Positions 25,411-36,385 of a DNA stretch of 64,000 nt are shown in pieces. Both the position numbers and the translations under genes were made by a program. The stretch comes from Synechococcus sp. HK05 (GTDB taxonomy: Bacteria > Cyanobacteriota > Cyanobacteriia > PCC-6307 > Cyanobiaceae), in contig NZ_JAHRXJ010000002.1 in assembly GCF_019104765.1 (NCBI RefSeq), positions 71,069 to 135,068 of the forward strand, written 5' to 3'. A model generated the notes under the pieces. That model had not been told where the DNA came from. It did no database searches and saw nothing but the letters and a program-made list of their open reading frames with translations. Position 1 is the first letter of the stretch, and the number at the start of each line of letters is the position of its first letter.

Positions 25411-27567
25411 TCACCCCCTGGGGCGGTCGCGGAACAGATACCCCTGGAAGAGGCGCACACCGCGGGCTTGCCAGTACTGGAGCTGTTCCTCGGTTTCGAT
25501 GCCCTCCAGGATCAGCCCGCAGTGGTTGAGCTCTCCGTAGCGCACCAGGAAGGTCACCAGCGCGTCCACATTCGCGTCATGGAGGCGTTGGCTGTAGCTG
25601 AGGTCGAGCTTGAGGAAGTCGGGCTTGAACTGAAACAAGTAGGCAATGGAGGCATACCCCACGCCGAAGTCGTCGATGGCAATGCGCACGCCGAAGTCAC
25701 GGAGCTGTTGCAGCCGCTGTTCCCACAGTTCAGGCCGATTCACCAGGGCTGTTTCGGTCACCTCCAGCACCAAGCGGTGGCGCACCGCCGCGGGCAGAGA
25801 CCGCAGCTGGGCGAACAGGGCCTTGATGTGCTTCTCCGATCCGAAGCTCACCGCCGAGATGTTCACCCCCAACTGCTGGCTGGAGCCCTCGGGTTCGCCT
25901 AAAAGGGCAATGGCCCGCCGCACCATCAGCTGATCCAGCAGGTGGATGTTGTGGTTGCGCTCCAGCGCCAGCACCAGTTCCTGCACGCTGATGGAGCCCT
26001 CCAGCTCCTGCGGCAATCGGAACAGCATTTCGCTGTAGGCCGTTTCCCAGGCATCGCCCTGCTGCTGCAGCACCGGCTCCAGCGCATAGCGGTGGTCCTG
26101 CAGGGTTTCGAAGGAGCGGGTGAGATCAAAGTCGCGGCTCTGCTGTTGTCGCAGGTCGCGCGCCCAATCGGCGACGCCGCTCGGCATGTGCCGGATCCCG
26201 CCGGAGCTCTCGGAGAGGGAGAGCACCAGGGCGAGATCGGCGAGTTGCTGCGTCACGTCATGGCGGTCCAGCCGGGTGAGGATGCCGTCCACCGAGAGCT
26301 GCATCACTTCGGCCATGGCCAGCTGCAGCTCCTGCAGCTGGTGTTCGATCTGGCGATGTTCGTCGCGCGCGTCGCCGCTGGAGGGATGGATCACCTGCAG
26401 CAGCGTGTTGTTCTCCCCCAGGGCCAGGTGCCGGGTGGGCGTCAGTTGCTGCAGCCGTTCTCCAAGCCAGGCCAGAGCCTGGTTCTGGGCTTCGCCCCGT
26501 TGGCGGATCGCCTCGCGAAACAGCATCACCTTCACCTGCAGGGCCGCGATCCAGAGCTCGCTCAGCCCGCCCTCCCCAGCGCCTTCGGGTTGCTGGATGG
26601 CCTGGAGCAGTTCACTGCGGCTCAGCAGCGGTCCCGGTAGCTCCTGCCGCAGCAGGCGCAGTTGGTTGCGCTTGGCGCGCTCCATCTGCAGGTCGCGCTG
26701 GCGCAATTGCCGCAGGCTCAGCAGCGTGCCCGCTGCCGCTGCTGCGACGAGTCCATTCACGCCGATCCAGCCCGGTGCCATTCCCTCCACGGCTGTGATG
26801 CGCTGCCGCCAGGCCGGACTCGCTGGCTTCAGCGTGAGCACGTGAGAGGCCGGCAGCAACTCGCTCACCGCAGGAGCCGCGGTTCCCGCCTGGCCCGGAG
26901 TGCTGCTCAGGCTGGCATTGATGCGGCTGAAAGCCTGATTCACCGCGGTGTTGTAGCTGGGTCTCTGAATGCGGCTGATGTGCAGGAGCCAGCCCCGTTC
27001 TGGGCCTGTGCCGCCGCTGCGCCGAATCGAGGTGCCGGCGCCAAGCACCGGCTGTGTGGCGGTTTGGCAGTAGAAGCCGTAGGCCCGATCGCCCTGGCCC
27101 GCCTGGCTGCGCAGCGCCAACTGCTGAAGATGCTCTTGAAGGCAACGGCTCAGCTCCGGCGATACCCCTGACCCAACGGCGCTTCCGCGCTTGAGCAGCA
27201 CCCGCTGCTGGGCATCCACCACCATCAAGCCCTGGCCGTCTTGAATGATCGAGGAGTTGTCGAGCTCACGGGCTGGAAAGCCTGGGTCGGCTCCTGCCGC
27301 GTAGGCATAGAGCGGATCCCAGTGCCCCCAATCGAGGGCCGTGATCTTGTGGCTGTTCACCCGCAGCTCCAGGAGGCCCTGATCGGTTTGCCCCTGGCGG
27401 CTCTGGCGTTGCTGCAACACCTGCCACCGCTGTTGCACCAGCACCCCGGCCAGCGCGGCACTGAGAACGGCCCAGAGCAACAGAGCGGTGTTGAGCTGGC
27501 GCGGATGGTCGCGGCGTTGGCACTGCCACTCGCGGCGCAGGCTGCGCAGCAGCGCGAGCGTCCTCAT
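25411..27567 (-). CDS. CHASE4-type sensor with degenerate GGDEF and EAL domain
   Basis: The N-terminal transmembrane helix (about 27-45) is followed by a periplasmic CHASE4-like sensor with ALDWGHWDPLYAY. A second transmembrane segment (about 270-290) leads to a linker in which a GGDEF fold may exist but no GGDEF motif is found. The C-terminal EAL domain has YSEMLFRL in place of EALLR, then NISAVSF, LEVTETALV, IDDFGVGYAS, LKLDLSY, LEGIETEEQ and GYLFRDRP. Most phosphodiesterase residues remain. It likely degrades or senses cyclic-di-GMP. It overlaps no neighbour and precedes the GNAT gene tail to tail. Confidence 0.85.
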   Translation of the reverse strand: MRTLALLRSLRREWQCQRRDHPRQLNTALLLWAVLSAALAGVLVQQRWQVLQQRQSRQGQTDQGLLELRVNSHKITALDWGHWDPLYAYAAGADPGFPARELDNSSIIQDGQGLMVVDAQQRVLLKRGSAVGSGVSPELSRCLQEHLQQLALRSQAGQGDRAYGFYCQTATQPVLGAGTSIRRSGGTGPERGWLLHISRIQRPSYNTAVNQAFSRINASLSSTPGQAGTAAPAVSELLPASHVLTLKPASPAWRQRITAVEGMAPGWIGVNGLVAAAAAGTLLSLRQLRQRDLQMERAKRNQLRLLRQELPGPLLSRSELLQAIQQPEGAGEGGLSELWIAALQVKVMLFREAIRQRGEAQNQALAWLGERLQQLTPTRHLALGENNTLLQVIHPSSGDARDEHRQIEHQLQELQLAMAEVMQLSVDGILTRLDRHDVTQQLADLALVLSLSESSGGIRHMPSGVADWARDLRQQQSRDFDLTRSFETLQDHRYALEPVLQQQGDAWETAYSEMLFRLPQELEGSISVQELVLALERNHNIHLLDQLMVRRAIALLGEPEGSSQQLGVNISAVSFGSEKHIKALFAQLRSLPAAVRHRLVLEVTETALVNRPELWEQRLQQLRDFGVRIAIDDFGVGYASIAYLFQFKPDFLKLDLSYSQRLHDANVDALVTFLVRYGELNHCGLILEGIETEEQLQYWQARGVRLFQGYLFRDRPRG

Positions 27568-27592
27568 GGCTCAGCCCCGCAATGGCTGAACG

Positions 27593-28312
27593 TCATTCTG
27601 GCGAGGGCGAACGCGTTGAGCCATCACTTGCGTAATAGCGCTCTGCCAGCTGCTCGGCGCTGATGCCGCGTCGCCAGGCCTGCCGCAGTTGGCCGTTGCG
27701 CCACGCCGTGCCCAGCACCCCATGGCGCCGCCAGCGCCGCCCGTTCACCTGCAGCGGGCAGCCCAGCCGGCGGATTGGCGCCAAGCGCTGGAGCTTCTGG
27801 ATCAGCACCAGATCTTCCATGAGGGGCAGAGCCGGCATGCCGCCGGCCCGCTCCAACAGGCTGCGCTGCAGCAGCAGACCCTGATCGCCATAGGGCAACT
27901 GCCGCAGCTGCGTGCGCAGCCGCACCGCCTGCTCGAGCAGCCGCAGCGACAAACCTTGCCCCTCCACCGCCAGATCAAAGGCCCAGGCCGCCTCGGGGCT
28001 GGCCATCGCCCGCCGAAGTGCTGCAACCCATCCGGGATGCAGGCGGCAATCGGCATGCAACAGCAACAACCAGGGAGCCGTTGTGGCGGCGATGCCGCGC
28101 TGCAGTTGCAGACCGCGGCCGGCTGGAGCTTGGAGCAGCTGCGCTCCTCCCAGCCGGGCCAGCTGGGGCGTGCCATCGCTGCTGCCGCCATCAACCACCA
28201 CCAGGTCTGTGATCAGATCCGCTGGCCCTGCCGCCAGATCCGCCAGGAGTGATGGCAGCCGTTCCGCTTCGTTGAAGCTGGGGATCACCACCGCCAGCGG
28301 GGCCGCGGTCAT
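27593..28312 (-). CDS. Family 2 glycosyltransferase (TIGR04283-like)
   Basis: The GT-A fold is visible in VVIPSFNEAERLPSLL, VVVDGGSSDGT and LLLLHADCRLHPGW, with LPYGDQGLLL and PLMEDLVLIQKL later. That series (Gly-Asp-Gln-Gly and Met-Glu-Asp) is typical of the TIGR04283 group linked to arsenosugar synthesis. A TIGR04282-like partner lies two genes away. The start overlaps the bestrophin stop by ATGA. Donor and acceptor sugars are not readable. Confidence 0.88.
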   Translation of the reverse strand: MTAAPLAVVIPSFNEAERLPSLLADLAAGPADLITDLVVVDGGSSDGTPQLARLGGAQLLQAPAGRGLQLQRGIAATTAPWLLLLHADCRLHPGWVAALRRAMASPEAAWAFDLAVEGQGLSLRLLEQAVRLRTQLRQLPYGDQGLLLQRSLLERAGGMPALPLMEDLVLIQKLQRLAPIRRLGCPLQVNGRRWRRHGVLGTAWRNGQLRQAWRRGISAEQLAERYYASDGSTRSPSPE

Positions 28313-29226
28313 GACCAGCGGCTGGGGTCACGGCTGATCGGCAGCTCGGCGAGGGGGTGATGGGCTCCCAGCAGGTCTGCGCTGATCGTGCGGCACACCA
28401 CATCCATGGGCACGCAGAAACTGCTGCCGTCTTGATCGAAGGGACCTTCCACATAGGCCCCGATGCGCTCAGCGCTCACAAAGCCAAGAAACAGCACCAC
28501 ACCGGTGAAGATCGAGCCTTGGCTTGTGAAGGTGCCGAACAGCGTGAAGCCGTAAAGCCAGCAGATCAGGCGGATGAACACGTCGTAGGTGGGCGGTAGC
28601 GGCGTGTTGCGGATGCGCTGCAAGCCACCCATGGCATTGGTGAACTGCTCCATGCCCCGCAGCAGCGCGTCCCTGCCCCAGTCATTCACGGCACCCTCTT
28701 GGTGCAGCTGGCTGATCAGGTTCGCCCGCACGGTCATGCTCTCTTGCACGGTGATGTCATCGGGTAAGCCCAGAGCACGGCAGAGATCCCTCACCCGCGC
28801 GTGCGCATCGATGCGCCAGAAGCCCCGCAGCTCAAAGTTGAGCAGCCAGCACTGCAGCACCTGCAAGCCCACTAGCTGCTGCTGGAGGGGCCGCCGTCGA
28901 CTGTCTCCCCCCAGCAGGGTCTGCAAGCTGTCGCGCCAGTGGCGACTGCAATTGGTGATGGCTCCCCAAAGGATGCGTGCTTCCCACCAACGGTTGATGG
29001 CCTGGGTGTTGCGGAAGGCCACAAAGATCGATACCGCGATGCCGAGCATCGAGAGCCCTGCACCATCGATCAAACGCACCTCCATGGTGGGGTTGAGCTG
29101 GTCGACCAGCACGGCCGCGCCGCAGAGCACCGCCATCAGCAGCAGATCCCAGCGCATGCGCAGCGCCAGTTGCCCCACCACCCGCAGCACATTGCGATGG
29201 GCCAGCTTGGGTGGCGGGGAGATCAT
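28309..29226 (-). CDS. Bestrophin-like anion channel
   Basis: The 305-residue membrane protein has the bestrophin family hallmarks: an N-terminal helix pair (RWDLLLMAVLCGAAVLV), a long FVAFRNTQAINRWWEAR motif, TNCSRHWRD and, near the C-terminus, GPFDQDGSSFCVPMD (the acidic calcium-clasp-like end). Bestrophins conduct chloride and bicarbonate; in algae they feed carbon into thylakoids. Here the gene sits between two glycosyltransferases, about 3 kb from the carbon-uptake cluster. Ion selectivity is unknown. Confidence 0.88.
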   Translation of the reverse strand: MISPPPKLAHRNVLRVVGQLALRMRWDLLLMAVLCGAAVLVDQLNPTMEVRLIDGAGLSMLGIAVSIFVAFRNTQAINRWWEARILWGAITNCSRHWRDSLQTLLGGDSRRRPLQQQLVGLQVLQCWLLNFELRGFWRIDAHARVRDLCRALGLPDDITVQESMTVRANLISQLHQEGAVNDWGRDALLRGMEQFTNAMGGLQRIRNTPLPPTYDVFIRLICWLYGFTLFGTFTSQGSIFTGVVLFLGFVSAERIGAYVEGPFDQDGSSFCVPMDVVCRTISADLLGAHHPLAELPISRDPSRWS

Positions 29227-29251
29227 CAGCGGCGTGCTGCGCGTTCACGCA

Positions 29252-29908
29252 TCATCGATCCCGCAGGCGCTCGAGCCAGGGGGCTAAGGCCGAGCGGCGA
29301 TCCAGGTCGCTCTGGTGTCGCAACAGCCCCACCCGCAGCCCATGCGCCGCTGCGCGCTGCAGGCTGAGCGGCAGCACCTGATCGGTGCTCCAGGGGATCC
29401 CCGTGAACAGAGCGGCGCCACTGCGCTGAAAGCCTCGCCGGCTCATGCCGATCAGCCAGTAGCCCCCATCGTTGGCGGGCCCCAGCACCAGATCGTGCTG
29501 CTCGAGCGCACAGAAGGCTTGCTCGAGATCGCTGCTCTGCAGATCCGGCAGATCACTGCCGATCAACACCATCTGCAGCACACCTCGGCTGAAGCCCGCC
29601 TGCAGCTGGCGGTGCATGCGGCAGCCCAGGTTGCCGCCCCGTTGCAGCTCCAGCTGCTGCGGCGTGAGCTGCAAGTGCTGCCCCCAGCGGCGCAGGGCCC
29701 GCGGCCCCAACCCCGAGGCCGAGAGCCGCAGCTCGCTGCTGCAGTGGCGGGCGGCCGCGGCGGCGGTTTGCACGGTATGCCAGCTGAGCCGCCGCTGCAT
29801 CGCTGCAGCGAACGCGCTGGAGCCGCAGCTGGCGGCCAGGCGTTGCTTGCAGCGCCCGGGCGCCGGCCAGCGGGCCAGCACCACCAGCTGACGCCGGGCA
29901 TTGGCCAT
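29252..29908 (-). CDS. TIGR04282-like nucleotidyl/glycosyltransferase
   Basis: The 218-residue GT-A-type protein starts with VVLARWPAPGRCKQRLA and has IGSDLPDLQSSDLEQA and LGPANDGGYWLIGM. These motifs are diagnostic of the DUF2064/TIGR04282 group found in arsenosugar loci. Together with the TIGR04283-like gene it forms the usual pair, here separated by a bestrophin gene. No ArsM/ArsS gene is present in the window. It lies 4 bp downstream of the protease gene tail and is probably co-transcribed with it. Confidence 0.87.
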   Translation of the reverse strand: MANARRQLVVLARWPAPGRCKQRLAASCGSSAFAAAMQRRLSWHTVQTAAAAARHCSSELRLSASGLGPRALRRWGQHLQLTPQQLELQRGGNLGCRMHRQLQAGFSRGVLQMVLIGSDLPDLQSSDLEQAFCALEQHDLVLGPANDGGYWLIGMSRRGFQRSGAALFTGIPWSTDQVLPLSLQRAAAHGLRVGLLRHQSDLDRRSALAPWLERLRDR

Positions 29909-29912
29909 GGCG

Positions 29913-31031
29913 TTAGTTCTGGCGCGGCAGTTCGGCGGGCCTCACCTGCAGGTTGAGCTGTTGATCGCCCCGTTGCACCTGCACGGTGAGGGGGTCTCCC
30001 ACCCGCCCTTGATCCACCGCCACCTGCACTTCCGAAGGGTTGTCCACCTCGGTGGTGCCCACCCGTTCGATCAGGTCGCAGGAGCGCAGGCCACCGCGGG
30101 CTGCGGGGCTGCCCGGCATCACTTCCACCACCACCACGCCATTGGTTTCCGGCAGCTTGCATTCGGCATTGGTGGCATTCACCTCGCGGGCCAGCTGGGG
30201 CGTGAGCGATTGCAGGCGTACGCCGATATAGGGATGGGAGGCACGGCCGCTCTCCAGGATCTGGGCGGCGATCTGGCGGCCCAGGTTGATCGGGATCGCG
30301 AAGCTCAGGCCGGCACCGGGCGCCTGGCGGATGGCGGTGTTGATGCCGATCACCTGACCGCGCTCGTTGATCAGCGGGCCGCCGCTGTTGCCAGGGTTCA
30401 CGGCTGCATCGGTCTGCAGGTAAGGCACCCGTTGCCCTTCACCCACGGCATTGGTGCGCTGCACCGCGCTGATGATCCCCGCGGTCACGGTGTTGTCGAG
30501 GCCGAGGGGGTTGCCGATGGCAATCGCCCATTCACCCGGGCGCACCTTGGCTGAATCCCCCAGGGGCGCCACCGGTAGGCCGGCGGCCGCCACCTTCACC
30601 ACGGCGACATCGGTGATCGGATCGCTGCCCAGCACCTTTCCGCGGAAGCTGCGCCCATCCGGCAGGGTCACCCCCACCTCGCTGGCCCCTTCCACCACAT
30701 GGGCATTGGTGAGGATCACCCCGTCGGAGCGGGTGATGAAGCCGGAACCCTGGCCCTGCTGCTGCTGAATCGAGGGGCCGCCGCCGAACAGGCCGCCGAG
30801 GGGGTTGATCACCCGCCGCACCGTGTCGATGCGCACCACCGACGGCCCCACCTTGTCGACGGCATTCACGATGAAGTTGTTGCCGGGTTGCAACGCCGCA
30901 CTCGGTGGGGCATCGCTCACACGGGTGGGGTCGCCGCCGCGCCGGCCGGGCAGCCCGCCGCTGCAGGCGCTGAGCAGGCCTGTCAGCAGCACGGCCGTGA
31001 GCAGGGATGGGCGGCTTGCGATGCGCATCAT
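29913..31031 (-). CDS. Deg/HtrA-type serine protease, lipoprotein
   Basis: The signal peptide ends in LLSACSGG, a lipobox, so the protein is probably membrane-anchored. The trypsin-like domain has the triad His (TNAHVVEG), Asp (TDVAVVKV) and Ser (NPGNSGGPL). A single PDZ domain follows ([19 protein letters not shown]). Length and one-PDZ layout match cyanobacterial HhoA/HhoB/HtrA proteins; which paralogue is unclear. It is divergent from dnaA with a gap of only about 54 bp, so their promoters overlap. Confidence 0.92.
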   Translation of the reverse strand: MMRIASRPSLLTAVLLTGLLSACSGGLPGRRGGDPTRVSDAPPSAALQPGNNFIVNAVDKVGPSVVRIDTVRRVINPLGGLFGGGPSIQQQQGQGSGFITRSDGVILTNAHVVEGASEVGVTLPDGRSFRGKVLGSDPITDVAVVKVAAAGLPVAPLGDSAKVRPGEWAIAIGNPLGLDNTVTAGIISAVQRTNAVGEGQRVPYLQTDAAVNPGNSGGPLINERGQVIGINTAIRQAPGAGLSFAIPINLGRQIAAQILESGRASHPYIGVRLQSLTPQLAREVNATNAECKLPETNGVVVVEVMPGSPAARGGLRSCDLIERVGTTEVDNPSEVQVAVDQGRVGDPLTVQVQRGDQQLNLQVRPAELPRQN

Positions 31032-31060
31032 GGGAGACGGACGCCTCTGGGCACTGCCCC

Positions 31061-31066
31061 TATATT
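31061..31066 (+). promoter_or_regulatory. Candidate -10 element of dnaA
   Basis: TATATT stands 19 bp before the preferred GTG start of dnaA, in the short gap to the divergent protease. No clear -35 and no DnaA box is seen. The position argues for the GTG at 31086 rather than the in-frame GTG at 31068. Confidence 0.35.
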
Positions 31067-31085
31067 CGTGGCCCGGCGGGGTTCA

Positions 31086-32522
<1,437 letters not shown>

Positions 32523-32525
32523 GCT

Positions 32526-33476
32526 TCAGCCGGTGATCGGTTCGCTGGGATCCAGCCCTTCCACCTGGCCGGAAAACACACGGCTGGCGGTGATGTCGTC
32601 AGCTTCGATCGTCATCAGATCGAGCTTGGTGAGCTCACCGCCATGCATCCGGTTGAACAGGCGGTTGGCCTGGCGCATGCGGGCGCGATCGATGGCGTTG
32701 CGGATCGAGCGGGCGTTGGCGAAGAAGGGCAGCTGCATCCGCCGCTGGATGTAGTCGGCGAAGGCAGCCAGCGCCTCCTCGCTGAAGCGGTAGTTTTCCT
32801 CCGCCAGGATCAGCCGCGCGATCGCCAGCAGTTCGTCAGCGGTGTAATCGGGGAAATCGATGTGGTTCGCCACCCGGGAGGAGAGGCCGGGATTGCTCTG
32901 ATAGAACACATCCATGCGCTCCTTGTAGCCGGCGAAGATCACCACCAGATCGTCGCGGTTGTTCTCCATTACCTGCAGCAGGATCTCAATCGCCTCGGCG
33001 CCGTAATCACGCTCGTTTTCAGGCCGGTAGAGGTAGTAGGCCTCATCGATGAACAGCACGCCGCCCATCGCCTTTTTGAGCATTTCGCGCGTTTTTGGCG
33101 CCGTGTGCCCGATGTATTGGCCCACCAGATCGTCGCGGGTGGCGGTCACCACATGGCCTTTGCGCACGTAGCCGAGGCGGTGCAGGATCTGCGACATCCT
33201 TGCTGCCACCGTGGTTTTGCCGGTGCCCGGCCGTCCGGTGAACGACATGTGCAGGCTAGGAGCTGTGGTGGAGAGCCCCACCTGCTTGCGGGCCCGGTCC
33301 ACCACCAGCAGCGCCGCAATCTCGCGGATGCGCGTTTTCACAGGGCGCAAACCGATCAGCTCCTGATCCAGCTGCTCGAGAACGTCCTGCACCTGGGCGC
33401 CCTCGTAGGCGGCCTGCAGGTTCACGGGCGTGTCGTCGGGGGTGTGGCCCGCGGGCTGTTGCTCAGACGAGGCCAT
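32526..33476 (-). CDS. cbbX: CbbX-type Rubisco activase (AAA+)
   Basis: The 316-residue AAA+ protein has Walker [10 protein letters not shown], Walker [12 protein letters not shown], the sensor region [14 protein letters not shown] and the arginine-rich end [31 protein letters not shown] is the CbbX substrate/pore segment. CbbX remodels inhibited Rubisco in red-type systems, and alpha-cyanobacteria carry a related gene with form IA enzyme. I start at ATG 33474-33476; a 17-residue upstream extension would overlap acRAF further. It is the last gene of the carboxysome superoperon and overlaps the acRAF stop by 14 bp. Confidence 0.92.
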   Translation of the reverse strand: MASSEQQPAGHTPDDTPVNLQAAYEGAQVQDVLEQLDQELIGLRPVKTRIREIAALLVVDRARKQVGLSTTAPSLHMSFTGRPGTGKTTVAARMSQILHRLGYVRKGHVVTATRDDLVGQYIGHTAPKTREMLKKAMGGVLFIDEAYYLYRPENERDYGAEAIEILLQVMENNRDDLVVIFAGYKERMDVFYQSNPGLSSRVANHIDFPDYTADELLAIARLILAEENYRFSEEALAAFADYIQRRMQLPFFANARSIRNAIDRARMRQANRLFNRMHGGELTKLDLMTIEADDITASRVFSGQVEGLDPSEPITG

Positions 33477-33717
33477 CGATCGCGGCGGCGAAGGCGTGGT
33501 CAGCCTCGCCGATGGCCGCCCCTTCACCGTCTGCGCGCAGGGTGATGTTCACGTATGTACGCCCGAAGCTGATGTCGGGGTAGCGGCCTTGCGCCTCGCA
33601 GAAGTCGTTGAGGCGATCGAGAAAGGCGCGATTGCTGGCGTAATCCTCGAATTCAATCCGGCGCTCCAGCCACTCCACGCGATCGGGCTTGGGCCGAGGG
33701 TTCCACTGGTGATCCAT
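33463..33717 (-). CDS. acRAF: acRAF, PCD-like Rubisco assembly factor
   Basis: The 84-residue protein is a pterin-4a-carbinolamine dehydratase homologue: [20 protein letters not shown], then [15 protein letters not shown]. The alpha-carboxysome version (acRAF) assists Rubisco assembly rather than acting as the enzyme. The dehydratase His-His-Pro motif is replaced by GRYPDISFG, agreeing with loss of catalysis. The ATG at 33715-33717 gives the usual length. It lies between cupB and cbbX and overlaps cbbX by 14 bp. Confidence 0.9.
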   Translation of the reverse strand: MDHQWNPRPKPDRVEWLERRIEFEDYASNRAFLDRLNDFCEAQGRYPDISFGRTYVNITLRADGEGAAIGEADHAFAAAIDGLV

Positions 33718-33727
33718 GGGCTCGACC

Positions 33728-34870
33728 TTAGGCCGCCAGGCAATCGGTGCGGGCGATGCCCAGCCGCTGGGCCCAGGCATCGGCATAGGCCTCGTTGGCC
33801 GCCATCGCGTCTGGATCGCTGCTGTCGAGCGGGTGCGGCATGGTGCCGTTAATGGCTGCGTTGGTGACGCAGAACATCGACTTCTGGAAGCTCATGCAGA
33901 TCTTCACGCGCACATCCCCCTCGCCGCGGGTGCGCTCGAGATACCACTGGTGCAGCTTCTCCGGCAGGTGGCGATACATGTCCTGCATCAGCAAACTCGG
34001 CGGGATCCCGGCACCCATGCTCGGCAGGGCATCGGCGTAGAGGGCGCCATAGGTGAACTTGGCCTGGTCGGGTGAGATCTGCTGGGCCTGGGCGTTGAAG
34101 CTCACGGTGCCCAGGAACGGCATGCCCCGCAGAAACACCGCCTCCACATAGGGCACGGCCACATCCACCAGGAAGGTGAGGCCGGCCTCCGGTGGCAGCA
34201 CCCAGAAGTGCTCGCCGTGGATCTCCACCCCGTATCGGATCGGATTGGCCGCGGCGGCCACCAGGCCGTCTTTGATGAAGTCCACCACTTGGGGAATGGT
34301 GCGTACGCGACCACCGCGTTCGGCGGCCGCCAGATCCAGGAATAAATCGCTCATCACCCGCCAGAACTGGCCCAGGGCGTGGGTGGTGGCGGCCGAGCGG
34401 ATCAGTTCCGGCAGGAAGCCCGGGAAGAGCGGGTTGAGCAGCGCCAGCAGCGGGTCGCGGCGGCGTTTGGCCGCGATGATCCGCCGGCAGTTCTCAGCAA
34501 ACTCCGGCGAATCGAGGTAGGCATCCATGCCACCAGTGGCATGCCAGAACATCGCTTTCTGGCAGTACTCGGCGTATTCGAAGTTGATGCGGTCGTGGTT
34601 GAGATGGCGCCAGATCTTGGCGGGGTTGAGATCGCCATCGAGGAATTTGAACACCGGAAATGGGTTCAAAAACTGCTGCTCGGCTTGATAGATGAGGTTG
34701 ATGCTGTAGGCATCGAGCACCTCGCCATAGCTCTCGAGCACGCCCACCACCTCCAACACGTGATCGGGGGTGTCGGTGAGCAGGGTTTGCCCGGCCAGCA
34801 GGCGGCGCTTCACCTCCACCTGATCGATGGAGAGATTCGCCTGAACGAGATCTTTGGAAACAACGGGCAT
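33728..34870 (-). CDS. chpX: CO2 hydration protein CupB/ChpX
   Basis: This is the 380-residue CO2-hydrating subunit of the constitutive NDH-1 complex (NDH-1MS'). It contains H-LNHD-R (His89, Arg94), the spacing seen at the zinc site reported for CupA. KAMFWHATGGMDAYL and PPSLLMQDMYRHLPEKLH are family landmarks. The CupB rather than CupA assignment follows from its shorter length, its pairing with NdhF4/NdhD4-like genes, and the absence of a CupS gene here. It sits 1 bp after ndhD4 and 10 bp before acRAF. Confidence 0.93.
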   Translation of the reverse strand: MPVVSKDLVQANLSIDQVEVKRRLLAGQTLLTDTPDHVLEVVGVLESYGEVLDAYSINLIYQAEQQFLNPFPVFKFLDGDLNPAKIWRHLNHDRINFEYAEYCQKAMFWHATGGMDAYLDSPEFAENCRRIIAAKRRRDPLLALLNPLFPGFLPELIRSAATTHALGQFWRVMSDLFLDLAAAERGGRVRTIPQVVDFIKDGLVAAAANPIRYGVEIHGEHFWVLPPEAGLTFLVDVAVPYVEAVFLRGMPFLGTVSFNAQAQQISPDQAKFTYGALYADALPSMGAGIPPSLLMQDMYRHLPEKLHQWYLERTRGEGDVRVKICMSFQKSMFCVTNAAINGTMPHPLDSSDPDAMAANEAYADAWAQRLGIARTDCLAA

Positions 34871-34871
34871 C

Positions 34872-36380
34872 TCAGCTCACTCCTGCTGTGAGGTTGGCCA
34901 GGGCTGTGCTGGCCACTTCGCTCAGGTTCCCCAGGCTGCTGGGCACCACGCCGATGAACACGATGCTGGCCGCCAGGGCCAGGGCGGGGATGGTTTCACG
35001 GGGGGCCACCGAGCTCAGCTGCACATCCAGGCGTGCGTCGGCAGTGGCATCGCCACTGGGGGGGGTGATCGCCAGCCGCCCGAAGAAGGCGCGGTTCACC
35101 AGCAGCAGGAAATACACCGCTGTGAGGCCCGAGCCCACCATCGACAGCAGCGTGGCCAAGGGGAAGGCACCAATGCTGCCGCGGAACACCAGAAACTCGG
35201 AGATGAAGCCCGCCATGCCCGGCAGGCCCGCACTGGCCATCACCGCCACGATCATCAGCGAGCCCGTGAGGGGCAGGCCCCGCTCCGGATTCAGCAGGCC
35301 CCGCAGCACCTCGAGATCACGGGTGCCGGTTTTCCGGTACACGATGCCCACGAGCAGGAACAGCAACGCCGAGATCAAACCGTGGCTCACCATCTGGAAC
35401 ACCGCCCCTAGCAGGCTTACGGGGGTATCGGCCGCCGCTGCCAGCAGCACGTAGCCCATATGGCCCACGGAGCTGTAGGCCACCATCCGCTTCATGTCGG
35501 TCTGGGCGATGGCAGCGAGAGATCCATAGAGCACCGATACGGCGGCCCAGATCGCCAGACCTGGTGCCAGCAAGGCCCAGGCCTCCGGGAACAGCTGCAG
35601 GCCAAAGCGCAGCAGGCCATAGGTGCCGAGCTTCAGCAGCACCCCGGCCAGCAACACCGACACCGGCGTGGAGGCCTGGGTGTGGGCATCGGGCAGCCAG
35701 TTGTGCAGCGGCACCAATGGAATCTTGATGCCGAAGCCGATCAGGATGGCCCCCAGCAGCCACAACTGGCCGCCCATCGCCAGCCGTTCGCTCAGCACCG
35801 GCGTGAGGCTGAAATCCACGCTGCCGGTGAGCAGGGCCAGCCCCAGGAAGGCGCCGAGGATCAGCATCCCCGACACGGCCGTGAAGATCAGAAATTTGGT
35901 GGCTGCATAAGCACGGTTCACGCCGCCCCACACCGAGATCAGCAGCCAGAGTGGGATGAGCTCCAGCTCATAGAAGAGGAAGAACAGCAGCAGGTTGTCG
36001 GCCAGGAAGGCCCCATTCACCGCACCGCTGATCAATAGCAGCATCGCGAAATACAGCCGCGGGCGCTTGTTGATGTCGCGCGTGATCACGGCCGACACCA
36101 GCGTGAGCGCTCCATTGATCAGCACCAACGGAAGCGACAGGCCATCCACCCCCAGGGCGTAATCCAGGCCGATGCCCGGTACCCAGCTGTGGTGTTCCGT
36201 GAGCTGCAATCCCGCCACGCTGGGGTCGAACTGCAGGGCGGTGAGCAGGCTCAGCGCCAGCTGGGCAACCAGGATCCCGATCGTGATCTGCCGCAGTTGT
36301 GCAGGCGTGGGGCTGCCGGGCCAAGCCAGGAGAGCCAGGGTCCCGAGGAAGGGGATCAGCAGCAGGGAGGTCAACAACAT
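34872..36380 (-). CDS. ndhD4: NAD(P)H dehydrogenase subunit NdhD4
   Basis: A 502-residue Mrp-antiporter-like proton-pumping subunit with about 14 transmembrane segments. Family motifs are visible: LFYELELIPLWLLISVWGG (Glu in TM5), HNWLPDAHTQASTPVSVLLA (TM8 region, Lys nearby) and AQTDMKRMVAYSSVGHMGYV. The start is ATG 36378-36380; the longer frame overlaps ndhF4. It works with NdhF4 and CupB in low-affinity CO2 uptake at the thylakoid. It begins 5 bp after the ndhF4 stop. Confidence 0.93.
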   Translation of the reverse strand: MLLTSLLLIPFLGTLALLAWPGSPTPAQLRQITIGILVAQLALSLLTALQFDPSVAGLQLTEHHSWVPGIGLDYALGVDGLSLPLVLINGALTLVSAVITRDINKRPRLYFAMLLLISGAVNGAFLADNLLLFFLFYELELIPLWLLISVWGGVNRAYAATKFLIFTAVSGMLILGAFLGLALLTGSVDFSLTPVLSERLAMGGQLWLLGAILIGFGIKIPLVPLHNWLPDAHTQASTPVSVLLAGVLLKLGTYGLLRFGLQLFPEAWALLAPGLAIWAAVSVLYGSLAAIAQTDMKRMVAYSSVGHMGYVLLAAAADTPVSLLGAVFQMVSHGLISALLFLLVGIVYRKTGTRDLEVLRGLLNPERGLPLTGSLMIVAVMASAGLPGMAGFISEFLVFRGSIGAFPLATLLSMVGSGLTAVYFLLLVNRAFFGRLAITPPSGDATADARLDVQLSSVAPRETIPALALAASIVFIGVVPSSLGNLSEVASTALANLTAGVS

Positions 36381-36385
36381 CGTGG

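Noticed and set aside
30699-31085. Upstream extension of dnaA
   Set aside because: The open frame runs through the divergent protease gene; homology starts at the GTG at 31086.
31032-31085. Replication origin at dnaA
   Set aside because: No cluster of DnaA boxes or AT-rich unwinding region is visible, and the gap is only about 54 bp.
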